64,000 nucleotides of DNA from Halorussus vallis (lineage in GTDB: Archaea > Halobacteriota > Halobacteria > Halobacteriales > Haladaptataceae): positions 1 to 64,000 of the forward strand of contig NZ_CP100003.1 of assembly GCF_024138165.1 (NCBI RefSeq), given 5' to 3'. The notes beneath the pieces are model-generated. The model did not search any database. It was not told where the DNA came from and saw only the letters and a program-made list of their open reading frames with translations. Below, piece by piece: positions 27,201-34,788 of the stretch (position 1 is its first letter; every line of letters begins with the position of its first letter). Both the position numbers and the translations under genes were made by a program.

Positions 27201-28081
27201 TCGGAGACGATGCACCCGTTGAACTGGGAGAGCTTTTCCTTTGCACTCTCATACCCGAGCTTCTGGAAGTAGTACAGTGGGCTGTCACGGATGTTGACGT
27301 TCCCACTCAGTTCGTCGTAGGCGAGCAGCTTGTAGAGCTCGAACGGCTCGAGATACGTGCCCAGCTCCTCGGATGACGTCTCCTTGTCGGACTCGTCCTC
27401 CTGCTGTTCCTTCCAGTCCTGGTACTCATCGCTGTTCTCGATGATTCGGATGATCTCCTCACTGAACTCCTCGGCGTTGGCCCACTGGTTGTCGTACCAC
27501 TCCTCGAACGCTTCGGCCTTGTGTCGATCCTGACTCGTGAGATTCAGTTCGATGTTATTCTGGTGGCCGCTCTTGGTGAAGTTCGAGGAGCCGACAACTG
27601 TAGCGCATGGGCGGGTGTCTTCATCTTCGTCTTGTCCCCAATCTTCATCATCTTCGAGTGGCGCTCGAAATGATGCACCCTTTGCGTGGAAGTAACCGTT
27701 TTCAGGATTTCGCACACGGACGCTCACCTCGCCTTCGGCGATAAAGTCTCGTAGCCGGTCTAGTCGCCCGATCTGAGCGTTATTCAGCTCCGAGATGCTT
27801 TCTCTCACTTCTCTTTTGAGTTCCTCTTTGAGATTCTGCCCCTCACCGATTTCGTCAGCAGTTCCCCTATTCGTCTGACGGCCCATCAAGATCCGAAGCG
27901 GAGCGTGGCCGAGCTCGTCGGGGTCAGCCAGGTTCTCAAGGTCTTCCCGGTAGAGGTCGAATCCTGAGAGATAAAAGTATCCAGTTGCGATACGGCCCTC
28001 CTCGATCTGGGGAATAATTCGCTTGTAAGCGTCTTCTAGTGTTCTGTTGGCGTTATCGACAAGCGGAGGAAGCGAGAGCAT
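24047..28081 (-). CDS. PLD-nuclease/SNF2 helicase fusion, likely restriction partner
   Basis: A protein of about 1300 residues. Residues 20-200 are a phospholipase D-type nuclease domain with H132-x-K134 (YFHAKG) and GSSNFTKSGHQNN. Then follows an SNF2-type helicase: Walker A GLGKS (K300), DEAH from D384, TATPINNS, and the second lobe with FTQYRATADYVY, LSEGVNLQDV and RVGRVDRIG. PLD nucleases with SNF2 helicases occur in DISARM and related restriction systems and would act on unmodified DNA, with the methyltransferase as partner. The last 75 residues overlap the 3' end of the opposed cassette by 221 bp and look like antisense read-through, so the native C-terminus probably ended near 24270 and was disturbed by rearrangement. 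Confidence 0.85.
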   Translation of the reverse strand: MLSLPPLVDNANRTLEDAYKRIIPQIEEGRIATGYFYLSGFDLYREDLENLADPDELGHAPLRILMGRQTNRGTADEIGEGQNLKEELKREVRESISELNNAQIGRLDRLRDFIAEGEVSVRVRNPENGYFHAKGASFRAPLEDDEDWGQDEDEDTRPCATVVGSSNFTKSGHQNNIELNLTSQDRHKAEAFEEWYDNQWANAEEFSEEIIRIIENSDEYQDWKEQQEDESDKETSSEELGTYLEPFELYKLLAYDELSGNVNIRDSPLYYFQKLGYESAKEKLSQFNGCIVSDSVGLGKSFIGGELLHDYRQHGDHCLLIVPANLTDQWEDLLQHDTDEDGNPYFGLEVDGTHLDVMSISKFQNLSYDEVQDLKDEFDVLLIDEAHRFRNYGKWRPNPDHDDDYKGTRRHANLRQLRGKTMIMLTATPINNSATDLKNLISLFTSPEELRNKASLDFDAFDEYIELSETRKRIAAGKEEVCDDEQQKITEQLQRHSSEISNILNEVMVLRTRKHVKDQIQDSEDFEMSFKPPKLNKQQYSLPAAYQPVYRMLPDVMDALHLPHITVKNPKAGSTLKALYKLNLLKRLESSTYAFVQSIETLHQSERQLLGLLGELPEDEDIDMLRTVREGDDSELGDFVEGADAAEDLEQTLEEFGFDTTAIQAEEGADTEGDELADATIGEVKTYIREDLTLLSYFLSQFIGDVARDAGDVSDYAVSTRQWLADHDAGVLPDIPEEEMNPILYPNSDLSEVDPATRDFYEAVFSLREFRDPKIDRLADVLTNHDQKVLIFTQYRATADYVYRTLCDNEDSPLTEANSAVVKGGDENKQDIIQRFAPEASGYQQTLAESGDSELQYVVATDTLSEGVNLQDVHVVVNYDLPWNPMRIVQRVGRVDRIGSTAEKHVHNFYPDGDIEAAIKLLKRLQAKINDIALIVGKENNILDPNEDQILEKTGVDTEKTIGELQVDEIEDSLQKSREIDDVNELDDTSKNPLLRNAGSNEHAAFERYLLKRELNEDYDLTAEDFEYAEDFFDDPPEEREFLYTNVTDHDAGPRPGVFALAHLWFDDDDHESPLGRVRRAFYYKPFADEVKERPVSTLNIDPSVDGEPITGNPDTVLSNREEIQAVLDERLEVIREGQVEGAFKQGEAFSKEQETILDFISHYVQPNHGDEPAPVEEFETLGEWATDIEERLQEVKLANTDEDRILREIFRQNEQYDSFPEWPTVEFLSQLEEFLEENVEASTEYQTKLMGESDVQAKLVCWGLSDSDSGATVGAPSGPADHISPRSDRSTSRPSASDSQRDGSRRGQTSRHDVPGHTRGMRPRRFQPVILCALDLLPLPRFR

Positions 28082-28162
28082 CGTAATGCCGAGATGTATT
28101 CAGTACGCTAACTTAGTGTTTAGTGACCTTAGACTACAGAGGTGTCACCATACTATGGCCAA

Positions 28163-28396
28163 TCAAACTGGCCGAAGATCCCGCCAGCGGACGTCAACGG
28201 TGTCACCATTAGCAATCTCAACCCGGAAAAGATAGCCCTCTCGTTGATCACCAGTTACAGTTCCTGCATCGTCTGGGATGATCTCAACGACTGTTCCTCG
28301 ACGTCCATGGAGGCGCTCGTGATCTGGATCTGTCTCGTCCGGGACATCGATTCGGACCGTGTCTCCAATATCGAATCGTTTCATAGTAGGTGTCAT
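28163..28396 (-). CDS. Small SH3/KOW-like protein
   Basis: The 77-residue protein (ATG 28396, or 28384) consists of MKRFDIGDTVRIDVPDETD, then HGRRGTVVEIIPDD and RVEIANGDTVDVRWRDLRP, an SH3-like barrel similar in look to KOW or nitrile-hydratase-beta-type domains. The ATG at 28396 overlaps the upstream stop by one base (TGATG). It closes the TIR/RipA operon and may bind nucleic acid or a partner. No function assigned. Confidence 0.6.
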   Translation of the reverse strand: MTPTMKRFDIGDTVRIDVPDETDPDHERLHGRRGTVVEIIPDDAGTVTGDQREGYLFRVEIANGDTVDVRWRDLRPV

Positions 28397-29175
28397 CAGC
28401 TCCGAATCCAGAATAGCCCTATCGAACCAACCATAACGGTTGCACCGATTATTAGCCCGACTGTCGTCGGAGACGGCAGAGAATAGCCTGCACCCGTGAG
28501 CAAAGGAGTTAGAATGAACCCGCCAGCGTATCCTCCGATAGTAAGGTATCCAGCGGCAAGGAGACGGACAAACCACTGTTCAACAATCGTATGCGAGCGG
28601 TGATCTGGGTCTTCATCAGGTCGAGGCTCAACGATTTCCGGATCAGGCTTTTCCCGCTTGAGGTATCGCCATTCATCAAGATACATTCGGACAGGAAGGG
28701 CAGATTCGATTTGGTTGAGAATAGCATATCGGGCCTTGTTCAGCCGGCGATACGACTGTAAACTCTGATACCAAAAGTAACAGATCAGACTTCCAAATCC
28801 AGAGGCGAATAGAACGATTGCAGCACTCGTAGTCGTCAAATTTCCTCGGGCGAGAGCGAAGAGTCCGGCTAGTATCGACGTCAAAATCAAGCCAAAAAAT
28901 CGGTTCATCTGAACCCGCTGATTCGCAGTTTCGATTGCCACCTCCCCATAGTGGATGTATTGATCCATCAAGCGGTCCGTCTCTTCGTTGTTCAGATTCG
29001 TTAACGGTCCATCCCCTACGGTATCGGAATCGGTCGGTTCGGCCGGGTCACCACCAGTAACCTCTTCGGGGTGTTCCGGCTCCGTTTCAGGCGTGTCTTT
29101 GTCCTCGGTATTTTCGCCAAAATTTGCATTATTCGGCTCGCTCTCACCAGGAGTCTCGTCAGCAGATTCAGGCAT
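28396..29175 (-). CDS. RipA-family-like membrane protein
   Basis: The 259-residue protein has an acidic disordered N-terminus (1-60), then DQYIHYGEVAIETANQRVQMNRFF, two TM segments (about 93-110 and 117-137), an amphipathic segment with SLQSYRRLNKARYAILNQIE and LPVRMYLDEWRYL, and two more TM segments (about 203-225 and 231-256). The spacing of QR, NxFF, SYRxLNxAK and LPxxxYxxEW matches RipA-type octameric inner-membrane proteins. Such proteins often sit beside TIR genes, so a membrane effector in a defence pair is plausible. The recognition is by motif memory and needs a profile check. Confidence 0.65.
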   Translation of the reverse strand: MPESADETPGESEPNNANFGENTEDKDTPETEPEHPEEVTGGDPAEPTDSDTVGDGPLTNLNNEETDRLMDQYIHYGEVAIETANQRVQMNRFFGLILTSILAGLFALARGNLTTTSAAIVLFASGFGSLICYFWYQSLQSYRRLNKARYAILNQIESALPVRMYLDEWRYLKREKPDPEIVEPRPDEDPDHRSHTIVEQWFVRLLAAGYLTIGGYAGGFILTPLLTGAGYSLPSPTTVGLIIGATVMVGSIGLFWIRS

Positions 29176-29398
29176 ATTCCGCTAAGGTGTCGACGAATGA
29201 TGCTTTGTGCCATTCTGGGAATAGGGAACTGTAGAAACAGTTTAGATCCAGACGCTGTTCGGAAACCGCCATTATGCTCTCCGCGTAGTGCCCATACTGG
29301 TTGATGAGCGTCTCATCACGCACTGGCCGTCTGAGTGAAGATCGTGTACAGCCATCCCCCTGCATTGGGCCATACTCGTCCGAGGGTAGATCATGCAT
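29168..29398 (-). pseudogene. Truncated RipA-like fragment
   Basis: The 76-residue frame contains LINQYGHYAESIMAVSEQRL, which parallels the N-terminal part of the downstream RipA-like protein, and then ends without any TM segment. It overlaps the TIR gene stop and the next start by 8 bp each, so it still couples translation through the operon. It is probably the remains of a duplicated paralogue, but could have been retained as a short dominant-negative or regulatory peptide. Confidence 0.5.
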
Positions 29399-29774
29399 GC
29401 TTCGCGATGGCGTTCACGATAGACTTCTGCCGCCAACCGACAATCTCATCGGCTTCCTCCTTTACCACTGCTGGAAGTCGCTCGTTCCCGTTCGGTCGCA
29501 CACCGATAATGGGTTTCTCGAAGTGGTCTGCCATCTCAATCTCCTCCTCGATCCACTCGCTGTGCGAGACGTACATCCCAGCGACGACGACGACCACATT
29601 TGCCTGCCCAACCTGCTGATAGAGCTGCTGACGAAGATCATTCTTATCTTCGAACTCCATCGGATCGTCCTCTGGGACACTGAAGTTCTGCCAGTCCAGT
29701 CGATTTTCATCATCGAGGAACTCCTCAATGCGTTCACGCTGCTCGGAGTACTTCCACGAGTGACTCACAAACAC
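29391..29774 (-). CDS. TIR-like protein (ThsB/DUF1863 type)
   Basis: The 127-residue protein is a compact TIR-like domain: MFVSHSWKYSEQRERI at the start, VVVVAGMYVSHSEWIEEEIEMA in the middle and KPIIGVRPNGNE before the last helix. The pattern is that of MTH538-type TIR domains, which in Thoeris systems make a nucleotide signal on phage infection. No ThsA-like NAD-consuming effector is seen; instead a RipA-like membrane protein follows, which might be the responder. The likely catalytic acidic residue lies in the SHSEWIEEE region. It overlaps both neighbours, consistent with one operon. Confidence 0.75.
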   Translation of the reverse strand: MFVSHSWKYSEQRERIEEFLDDENRLDWQNFSVPEDDPMEFEDKNDLRQQLYQQVGQANVVVVVAGMYVSHSEWIEEEIEMADHFEKPIIGVRPNGNERLPAVVKEEADEIVGWRQKSIVNAIAKHA

Positions 29775-30223
29775 CCGATACGGTCGATCTTCCAGAGGGA
29801 GACGCGGCTGTGTCGACGTGCCGGTCTCATCTGTTGTTGAACCAGATGAAACAGGCCACCAAGTCCCTGAGCGCCCTTGTATGTGAAATAGCCTGCTACG
29901 GCAGCAGCGATAATGAGTTCCGGAGCATCGTGCCAGAGATAACGAAGTGGGTCGTCATGCGGATCATGATCGACTTGTCCACCTTTCCAGTCCGCATATC
30001 CGGCGAGGAGTTCTTTTCCAAGGTCGACGACATCGGGGTTTTGCTGGTTTGCGGTTGGAACTGATGTTGTATCGGATTCATCAGTAGTTTCCTCAAACAG
30101 GCCAGCAAACGGATCGTCTTCCCCGTTTGATTTGATAAGGGCATTCACGTCAAGGCTTCCAGTGGGGCTTTGCACCTCGACGGTCGGGACGTTGGTGACA
30201 GGGTCGTTTTCGTTGGGTGTCAC
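29765..30223 (-). CDS. First gene of the TIR operon, single-TM protein
   Basis: The 152-residue protein has a long acidic N-terminal region, one TM-like helix at about residues 103-125 (ELIIAAAVAGYFTYKG) and a basic tail. Its stop overlaps the TIR start by 10 bp. A strong TATA box is placed 27 bp before its ATG. It may anchor or regulate the TIR/RipA system. No family is recognised. Confidence 0.55.
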   Translation of the reverse strand: MTPNENDPVTNVPTVEVQSPTGSLDVNALIKSNGEDDPFAGLFEETTDESDTTSVPTANQQNPDVVDLGKELLAGYADWKGGQVDHDPHDDPLRYLWHDAPELIIAAAVAGYFTYKGAQGLGGLFHLVQQQMRPARRHSRVSLWKIDRIGCL

Positions 30224-30245
30224 AGGCGATACATCGCAATTTGGG

Positions 30246-30253
30246 TATTTAAA
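30246..30253 (-). promoter_or_regulatory. TATA box of the TIR/RipA operon
   Basis: Minus-strand TTTAAATA is centred about 27 bp before ATG 30223, flanked by GGG and CCC. It is the only promoter I see for the five overlapping genes down to 28163. Confidence 0.65.
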
Positions 30254-30448
30254 CCCAAGGGGGATATTTGCTATTCAGGAAGGTTCGTGTTTCCGCGAAC
30301 TTCCGAAAAGCCGCCACTTCAGAGTTCTACAGAATCACCACCAGGAGACCCAGTACCCAACCGGTGGCCAATTGTTGAAATTTGCTTTCCGGAAACAGCC
30401 CGGTCACGTATTTATGGCCTGAGGCAGAACCAGTCATTTACTAACACA

Positions 30449-31477
30449 ATGATCCGCGATGCTCGCGTTCTCCGCGCCGGGTTCGTCCCTCGGGAAGTTG
30501 AGCATCGCGACGCGGAAGTCAACCACCTCTCCAGTGTTCTCGAGCCCATCACGAACGGAGAACCAGCCGACACAGCCATCGTCACCGGACCCAGTGGGAC
30601 GGGGAAGACGTGTATCTCGAAATTCGTCACGGAACGGCTGCGTGAAGAGGTCCTCGACGTCGAGGCCATATACGTCAACTGTTGGCGCAACTACACCCGG
30701 TTCCGCACGCTCTACCAGATCCTCGACGATCTCGGCGCGACCATCGATATCCACCGGCAGTCGACGCCTCACGACGAACTCGTCGACCGCCTCCAACAGC
30801 ACGATGGCCCGCGAACGGTGGTCATCCTCGACGAGGTCGACCAGCTAGAGGACCCCAGCGTCATTTACGACCTCCACAGCCTGCCACAGTTCGCGATTAT
30901 CTGTATCGCGAACAAGGAAGAGGAGCTGTTCAGCCGCGTCGACGACCGCCTCGTGAGCCGCCTGCGATCCAGCGAGCACGTCCGGATGGACAAGTACCAC
31001 GACGAGCAGCTGTACGACATCCTGAGTGCTCGTGCGAAATGGGGTCTCGACGAGAACGTCATCACCGACGACCAGCTCTACCGGATCGCCGACGCGGCCG
31101 CCGGCGACGCCCGCCTCGCAATCGGCATCCTTCGAACGGCCGCCGGCAAGGCTGATCGCGAGAACCACGAGCACATCACCGACGACATTCTCCTGAACGC
31201 CGCCGAGGATGCCCGAGCCCAAATCAAGCAGAAGAGCCTCGATTCACTCACGCCGCACCAGCGCGTCGTCTACGACATCGTTCGCGAGCACGGCCCGGTC
31301 GGGCCGAGCGAGATCCACGAGCGCTACTCCGAGGCCGTCGATGACCCCCGGACGAAACGGACTATCCGCACGTACCTCTCGAAGATGGAGCAGTACAACC
31401 TCCTCGAGGCGGAGGGGACGAGTCGGGATCGAGAGTACTCGCTCGTCGATTCGTCCGCTGCGTCGCCGATGCAGTAA
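30449..31477 (+). CDS. Orc1/Cdc6-family replication initiator-like protein
   Basis: Taking ATG 30449, the protein has 342 residues. It is an AAA+ ATPase with Walker A GPSGTGKT (47-54), Walker B VVILDEVDQL, sensor region ICIANKEE and a C-terminal winged helix (QRVVYDIVREHGPVGPSEIHERY). Orc1/Cdc6 proteins bind origin repeats and load the MCM helicase. No ORB-like repeats are visible next to this gene, unlike the second Orc at 38.2-39.5 kb, so it may act elsewhere or have a regulatory role. A TATTTATG box lies about 35 bp upstream. Confidence 0.85.
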   Translation: MIRDARVLRAGFVPREVEHRDAEVNHLSSVLEPITNGEPADTAIVTGPSGTGKTCISKFVTERLREEVLDVEAIYVNCWRNYTRFRTLYQILDDLGATIDIHRQSTPHDELVDRLQQHDGPRTVVILDEVDQLEDPSVIYDLHSLPQFAIICIANKEEELFSRVDDRLVSRLRSSEHVRMDKYHDEQLYDILSARAKWGLDENVITDDQLYRIADAAAGDARLAIGILRTAAGKADRENHEHITDDILLNAAEDARAQIKQKSLDSLTPHQRVVYDIVREHGPVGPSEIHERYSEAVDDPRTKRTIRTYLSKMEQYNLLEAEGTSRDREYSLVDSSAASPMQ

Positions 31478-31495
31478 CCGTTATGCCGTCACCTA

Positions 31496-32182
31496 TCAGG
31501 AGCTGAACTCGCTGAGGCCCGATTGCTCGTGGTCCAGCGGCTCGATGACCTGAGAATCGTCGTTGCCGGGATTGTTGACCTGCGTCGAGATTTCGTAAGC
31601 GTCTAGATCGTCCTTCGGATACGGCTGGCACAGTTCCTTGCGGGTATCCGGGTCTGCGGCGAGCCAGTCGGACTCAGCGTCCTGTGGGAGGACGACCGGC
31701 ATCCGGTCGTGGATGGGGATCATCAGGTCGTTCGGCTCCGTCGTGAGAATTGTGACGCAAGAGATCATCTTGTCGTCGCCCTCCCAGACGTCCCAGAGGC
31801 CGGCCATCGCGAACGCGGGGTCGTCCTCGCGGTAAATCCGGTAGGGCTGTTTCAACCCGCCGTTCGGTGATTTCCATTCGTAGAACCCTGACGAGAGGAC
31901 CAGACAGGGACGGGTTTCCCATGCCTGCTCGAAGACGCGTTTCTCGTCGGCAGTCTCGGAGCGAGCGTTGATGATGCCCTCCTCGGGCTCATCCGCCCAG
32001 AACGGAATCAGCCCCCAGTGGTAAGCGTCAATCTTGTCTGGAGCCTCGTTCGTGATGATGTGGAGGTCGTCGCCGGGCGCGATGTTGTATCGGGGTGTGT
32101 ACCCGCCGTCCGTGACGGCCTCGGCGTCGAAGCGAGTCTCGAGGTCGGCTTGGTCGATGAAGAGAGAGTTTCGGCCACACAT
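31496..32182 (-). CDS. SRAP (HMCES/YedK) family protein
   Basis: The real start is ATG 32182, because the catalytic cysteine must be residue 2 after Met removal (MCGRNSLF). The 228-residue protein then shows PRYNIAPG, the HWGLIPFWA block, NARSET, SSGFYEWK and IHDRMPVVL with the conserved His. SRAP proteins form a covalent bond with abasic sites in single-stranded DNA and shield them during replication. The gene lies between the Orc gene and a palindromic site about 65 bp upstream of its start, which may control it. Plasmid copies of SRAP may protect ssDNA during transfer or replication. Confidence 0.9.
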   Translation of the reverse strand: MCGRNSLFIDQADLETRFDAEAVTDGGYTPRYNIAPGDDLHIITNEAPDKIDAYHWGLIPFWADEPEEGIINARSETADEKRVFEQAWETRPCLVLSSGFYEWKSPNGGLKQPYRIYREDDPAFAMAGLWDVWEGDDKMISCVTILTTEPNDLMIPIHDRMPVVLPQDAESDWLAADPDTRKELCQPYPKDDLDAYEISTQVNNPGNDDSQVIEPLDHEQSGLSEFSS

Positions 32183-32246
32183 ACCTGAGAGTTCGGAGGA
32201 GGCATCTTCAACATGGTCGCACAGGAACTTCGCGGCGCCGACGTAC

Positions 32247-32287
32247 TTAACCAACATACGCCCCGTCACGCACAGAGTGTTGGTTAA
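32247..32287. promoter_or_regulatory. Palindromic site A (TTAACCAACA / TGTTGGTTAA)
   Basis: Ten-base arms at 32247-32256 and 32278-32287 with a 21-bp spacer. It lies 65 bp upstream of the SRAP gene and about 200 bp upstream of the divergent GmrSD-like gene. The right flank CGGAGG is shared with site B. Confidence 0.85.
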
Positions 32288-32450
32288 CGGAGGCAGTACT
32301 AGACAAGCCTGATTCTGGAAACTTCTCGGAAACGAGCGCACAACCGCAAAAATTCGGCGACTGTTTCACCCATACAGTACCTCTAGCAATCCAGCTAAGC
32401 ACTCGAGTTGATTCTGGGCAATATACACCCGGAATTCGATGGGCGACGAC

Positions 32451-32466
32451 AGAGTATTTATACTCT
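32451..32466 (+). promoter_or_regulatory. TATA box with overlapping inverted repeat before the GmrSD-like gene
   Basis: AGAGTA-TTTA-TACTCT is a 6-bp-arm inverted repeat that contains the TATA element TATTTATA, centred 27 bp before ATG 32485. The overlap suggests that a repressor could occlude the promoter. Confidence 0.55.
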
Positions 32467-32484
32467 TCTTTCGTTCTGGTGACC

Positions 32485-34398
32485 ATGTCCAGACAGGTCT
32501 CGGATTATTTGTCTGAAATAAACGACCACATCTTTCTTCCCGGCCTCCAGCGGGAGTTTGTCTGGAATCCCAGGCAGATTGAGGAACTGTTCGATTCATT
32601 GATTCGAGACTATCCAATCGGAGCCATAACTGAATGGAGAGTTCGAGCGGCCAATATCAGCGACTACAACTCGTATAATTTCCTGCGGATGTACGTTGCC
32701 GATGACTATCGGCCACCGGATCCAGTTTTGGCGGAATACGACCTCTACAATCAGGAGGTTGAAGACAAAGAACCGGAGATTCTGATTATAGACGGCCAGC
32801 AGCGCTTGAACTCGCTCTATATCGGTGTCGAGGGGGGAATTACAGTATATAATGGCGGGCGGGGGAAGCCCAGTGATCAGCTCCAGTACTGGGAAGGCCA
32901 GCGGCTGTGTGTTGACCTATTCGGTCACCCAGAGTACGATCGCGACGATACAGCAGGCGACTACGAGTTTGAGTTCAAATCGACAGGGAAGTTTGGAGGA
33001 ACGGACGAGACGGGCTATACCATGACCGGCGACACGCGACACCTGTGGATGCCGGTCGGGGAGTTATGGAACGGAGGCGACGAAGGGAGCTCCGGGAACT
33101 CCACGGTACTTGAGGGAAGATCGCTTAGCGAAGTCGTCGATGAATACGTGGATACCGCCGAACTGAGGGCGGACAACGAAACCCGCTACCAACTGCGCAG
33201 TATTTCGATGGCCGTCGCGAGAGACATTACGAGCAACGTTCTACAGGACGATCTCGAAACTGACAGTACGAACAAGGATAGATCCGAAATTCCCGAGATA
33301 TTCACGAGGCTGAACATGGAGGGCTCTGATCCGAAGCCCTACCAGCTCCTTCTCTCAAAACTAATGAGTTATTGGCCGTACGCAGAAGAGGAGGACGAGC
33401 GGATCAATCCTAGGGAGGTCATCCAAGATTGGATTGACGAATTTAAACAGAAGTTCCCTGAGTATGAGCAAGAAATCGACCGGAAGCTGTTCCTCCGGTA
33501 TACAGCATACTTAGTCGGAACAGACCTCCTCCGCAGCAATCTTAGCAGTATCGACGAAGATAGAATGGACGAGATGCGCGAGCGGTGGCTGTATAATGAG
33601 CCCGTCGTCGCCGGACGGCGCTTCGAGTGGTTTCGGACATCGCTCGAAAAGGCATTCCAGACAGTAATCGAGAGCGGGATTCGGAGCTCGGTTATGAACA
33701 CGATGCCGATCTTCGCCCTACTTGGCGTGTTTTATTACCAGAATTCGGATGCTGAGGTCTCCGACGCGAACCGTGAGGGTGTTTTCCAGTTCGTCGCAAG
33801 AGCTCTCTTGCTGAACAAGTACTACCAGGTTCTGACCTACGGCAAGTGCCGCAACTGGATGCGATATCTTCGCGAATGGGAGCCAGAACCCGATGAGCCC
33901 ACCGTTTTCCCAGGAGAGGAGCTATTTGAATCTGAGAACATCAGCCCATCTGCTGAAGACATCCGTCGGGTCGTAGCCAACGCTCGTTACGAGAGCAGCC
34001 CAGGAGAACCTGTATTTACTGACACAGATGTCACGGCAGTACTCGGACTCATTGAGGAATCATATACGCAATCGACGTCCACCAGTATTGGCGACTACTC
34101 GGTTGATCACATCTACCCGAAAAGCAGGGAAGAATCCGTATCTGAATCCATTGGAGAGACTGTTGATCTTAATCGAATCGGGAATCTACAGCTGTTGCCA
34201 CACGAGATGAACGAAGAGATCAAAAGCGATCAGTGGCCCCACGACTGGTTGGACGACCTCGGCAACGCCGAGGCTGAGCGTATCCAACGTGTAAATCAGT
34301 ATCCCGATATCGAGCCGACCCCGGAGAACGCACAGGCGTTTATTCAGGCTCGCGAAGAGCAGATTACCGACTACTTGATAGACAAATACGTGAAGTAA
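32485..34398 (+). CDS. GmrSD-like DUF262/HNH restriction nuclease
   Basis: From ATG 32485 the protein has 637 residues. The N-terminal DUF262 domain shows LPGLQREFVWNPRQIEELFDS and IIDGQQRLNSL (D103-GQQR), the nucleotide-hydrolysing ParB-like motif of GmrS. The C-terminal domain has VDHIYPKS (H542) and NRIGNLQLLP, the DUF1524 HNH nuclease of GmrD. Fused GmrSD proteins are type IV restriction enzymes that cut DNA with modified bases. The gene stands alone, bracketed by palindromic sites A and B in direct orientation, like a cargo gene. Upstream ATG choice is supported by the TATA position. Confidence 0.85.
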   Translation: MSRQVSDYLSEINDHIFLPGLQREFVWNPRQIEELFDSLIRDYPIGAITEWRVRAANISDYNSYNFLRMYVADDYRPPDPVLAEYDLYNQEVEDKEPEILIIDGQQRLNSLYIGVEGGITVYNGGRGKPSDQLQYWEGQRLCVDLFGHPEYDRDDTAGDYEFEFKSTGKFGGTDETGYTMTGDTRHLWMPVGELWNGGDEGSSGNSTVLEGRSLSEVVDEYVDTAELRADNETRYQLRSISMAVARDITSNVLQDDLETDSTNKDRSEIPEIFTRLNMEGSDPKPYQLLLSKLMSYWPYAEEEDERINPREVIQDWIDEFKQKFPEYEQEIDRKLFLRYTAYLVGTDLLRSNLSSIDEDRMDEMRERWLYNEPVVAGRRFEWFRTSLEKAFQTVIESGIRSSVMNTMPIFALLGVFYYQNSDAEVSDANREGVFQFVARALLLNKYYQVLTYGKCRNWMRYLREWEPEPDEPTVFPGEELFESENISPSAEDIRRVVANARYESSPGEPVFTDTDVTAVLGLIEESYTQSTSTSIGDYSVDHIYPKSREESVSESIGETVDLNRIGNLQLLPHEMNEEIKSDQWPHDWLDDLGNAEAERIQRVNQYPDIEPTPENAQAFIQAREEQITDYLIDKYVK

Positions 34399-34489
34399 AG
34401 AGAGAACTGCACGTCGCAGTTTCCTTAGAATTTTCACAGAAATCAAACTGAGACACCGGCCTACTGAGCTCCTTACGTATTAACCAACA

Positions 34490-34522
34490 GACAGAGGGCG
34501 TATGCATCCAATTGTTGGTTAA
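34490..34522. promoter_or_regulatory. Palindromic site B
   Basis: Arms TTAACCAACA at 34490-34499 and TGTTGGTTAA at 34513-34522 with a 13-bp spacer, shorter than the other six by nearly one helical turn. The right flank CGGAGG and a later TTCTCGGAA resemble those at site A, as if the two were direct repeats around the GmrSD-like gene. Confidence 0.8.
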
Positions 34523-34788
34523 CGGAGGAGGCGCCTCATATCGGAATTGTTCTCGGAAGTGTCCATCCTAACACGAAAACACGCAAACAGCGACGCCACT
34601 CGTTGTATTCTGATCGATTCCCTGAAACGCGGAAGTGACACGCCGCGGCTTATCGGGAACGTGTACATCTAGTTGAGTATGTCCAAGCACTCAACATCGA
34701 CGTCGAGCCGATTGGCAGTGGACCAGCCGACACGGGGGCTGACCGTAATCGGTCCCTCGCTGACCAGGCCGATCCGACTACGGACGAG
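34523..34788. other. Leader region before the RecA-like gene
   Basis: The reading frame of the next gene stays open upstream to about 34639 without ATG, GTG or TTG, and its translation looks protein-like (VEYVQALNIDVEP). The true start of that gene may therefore be lost or use an unusual codon. Confidence 0.4.
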
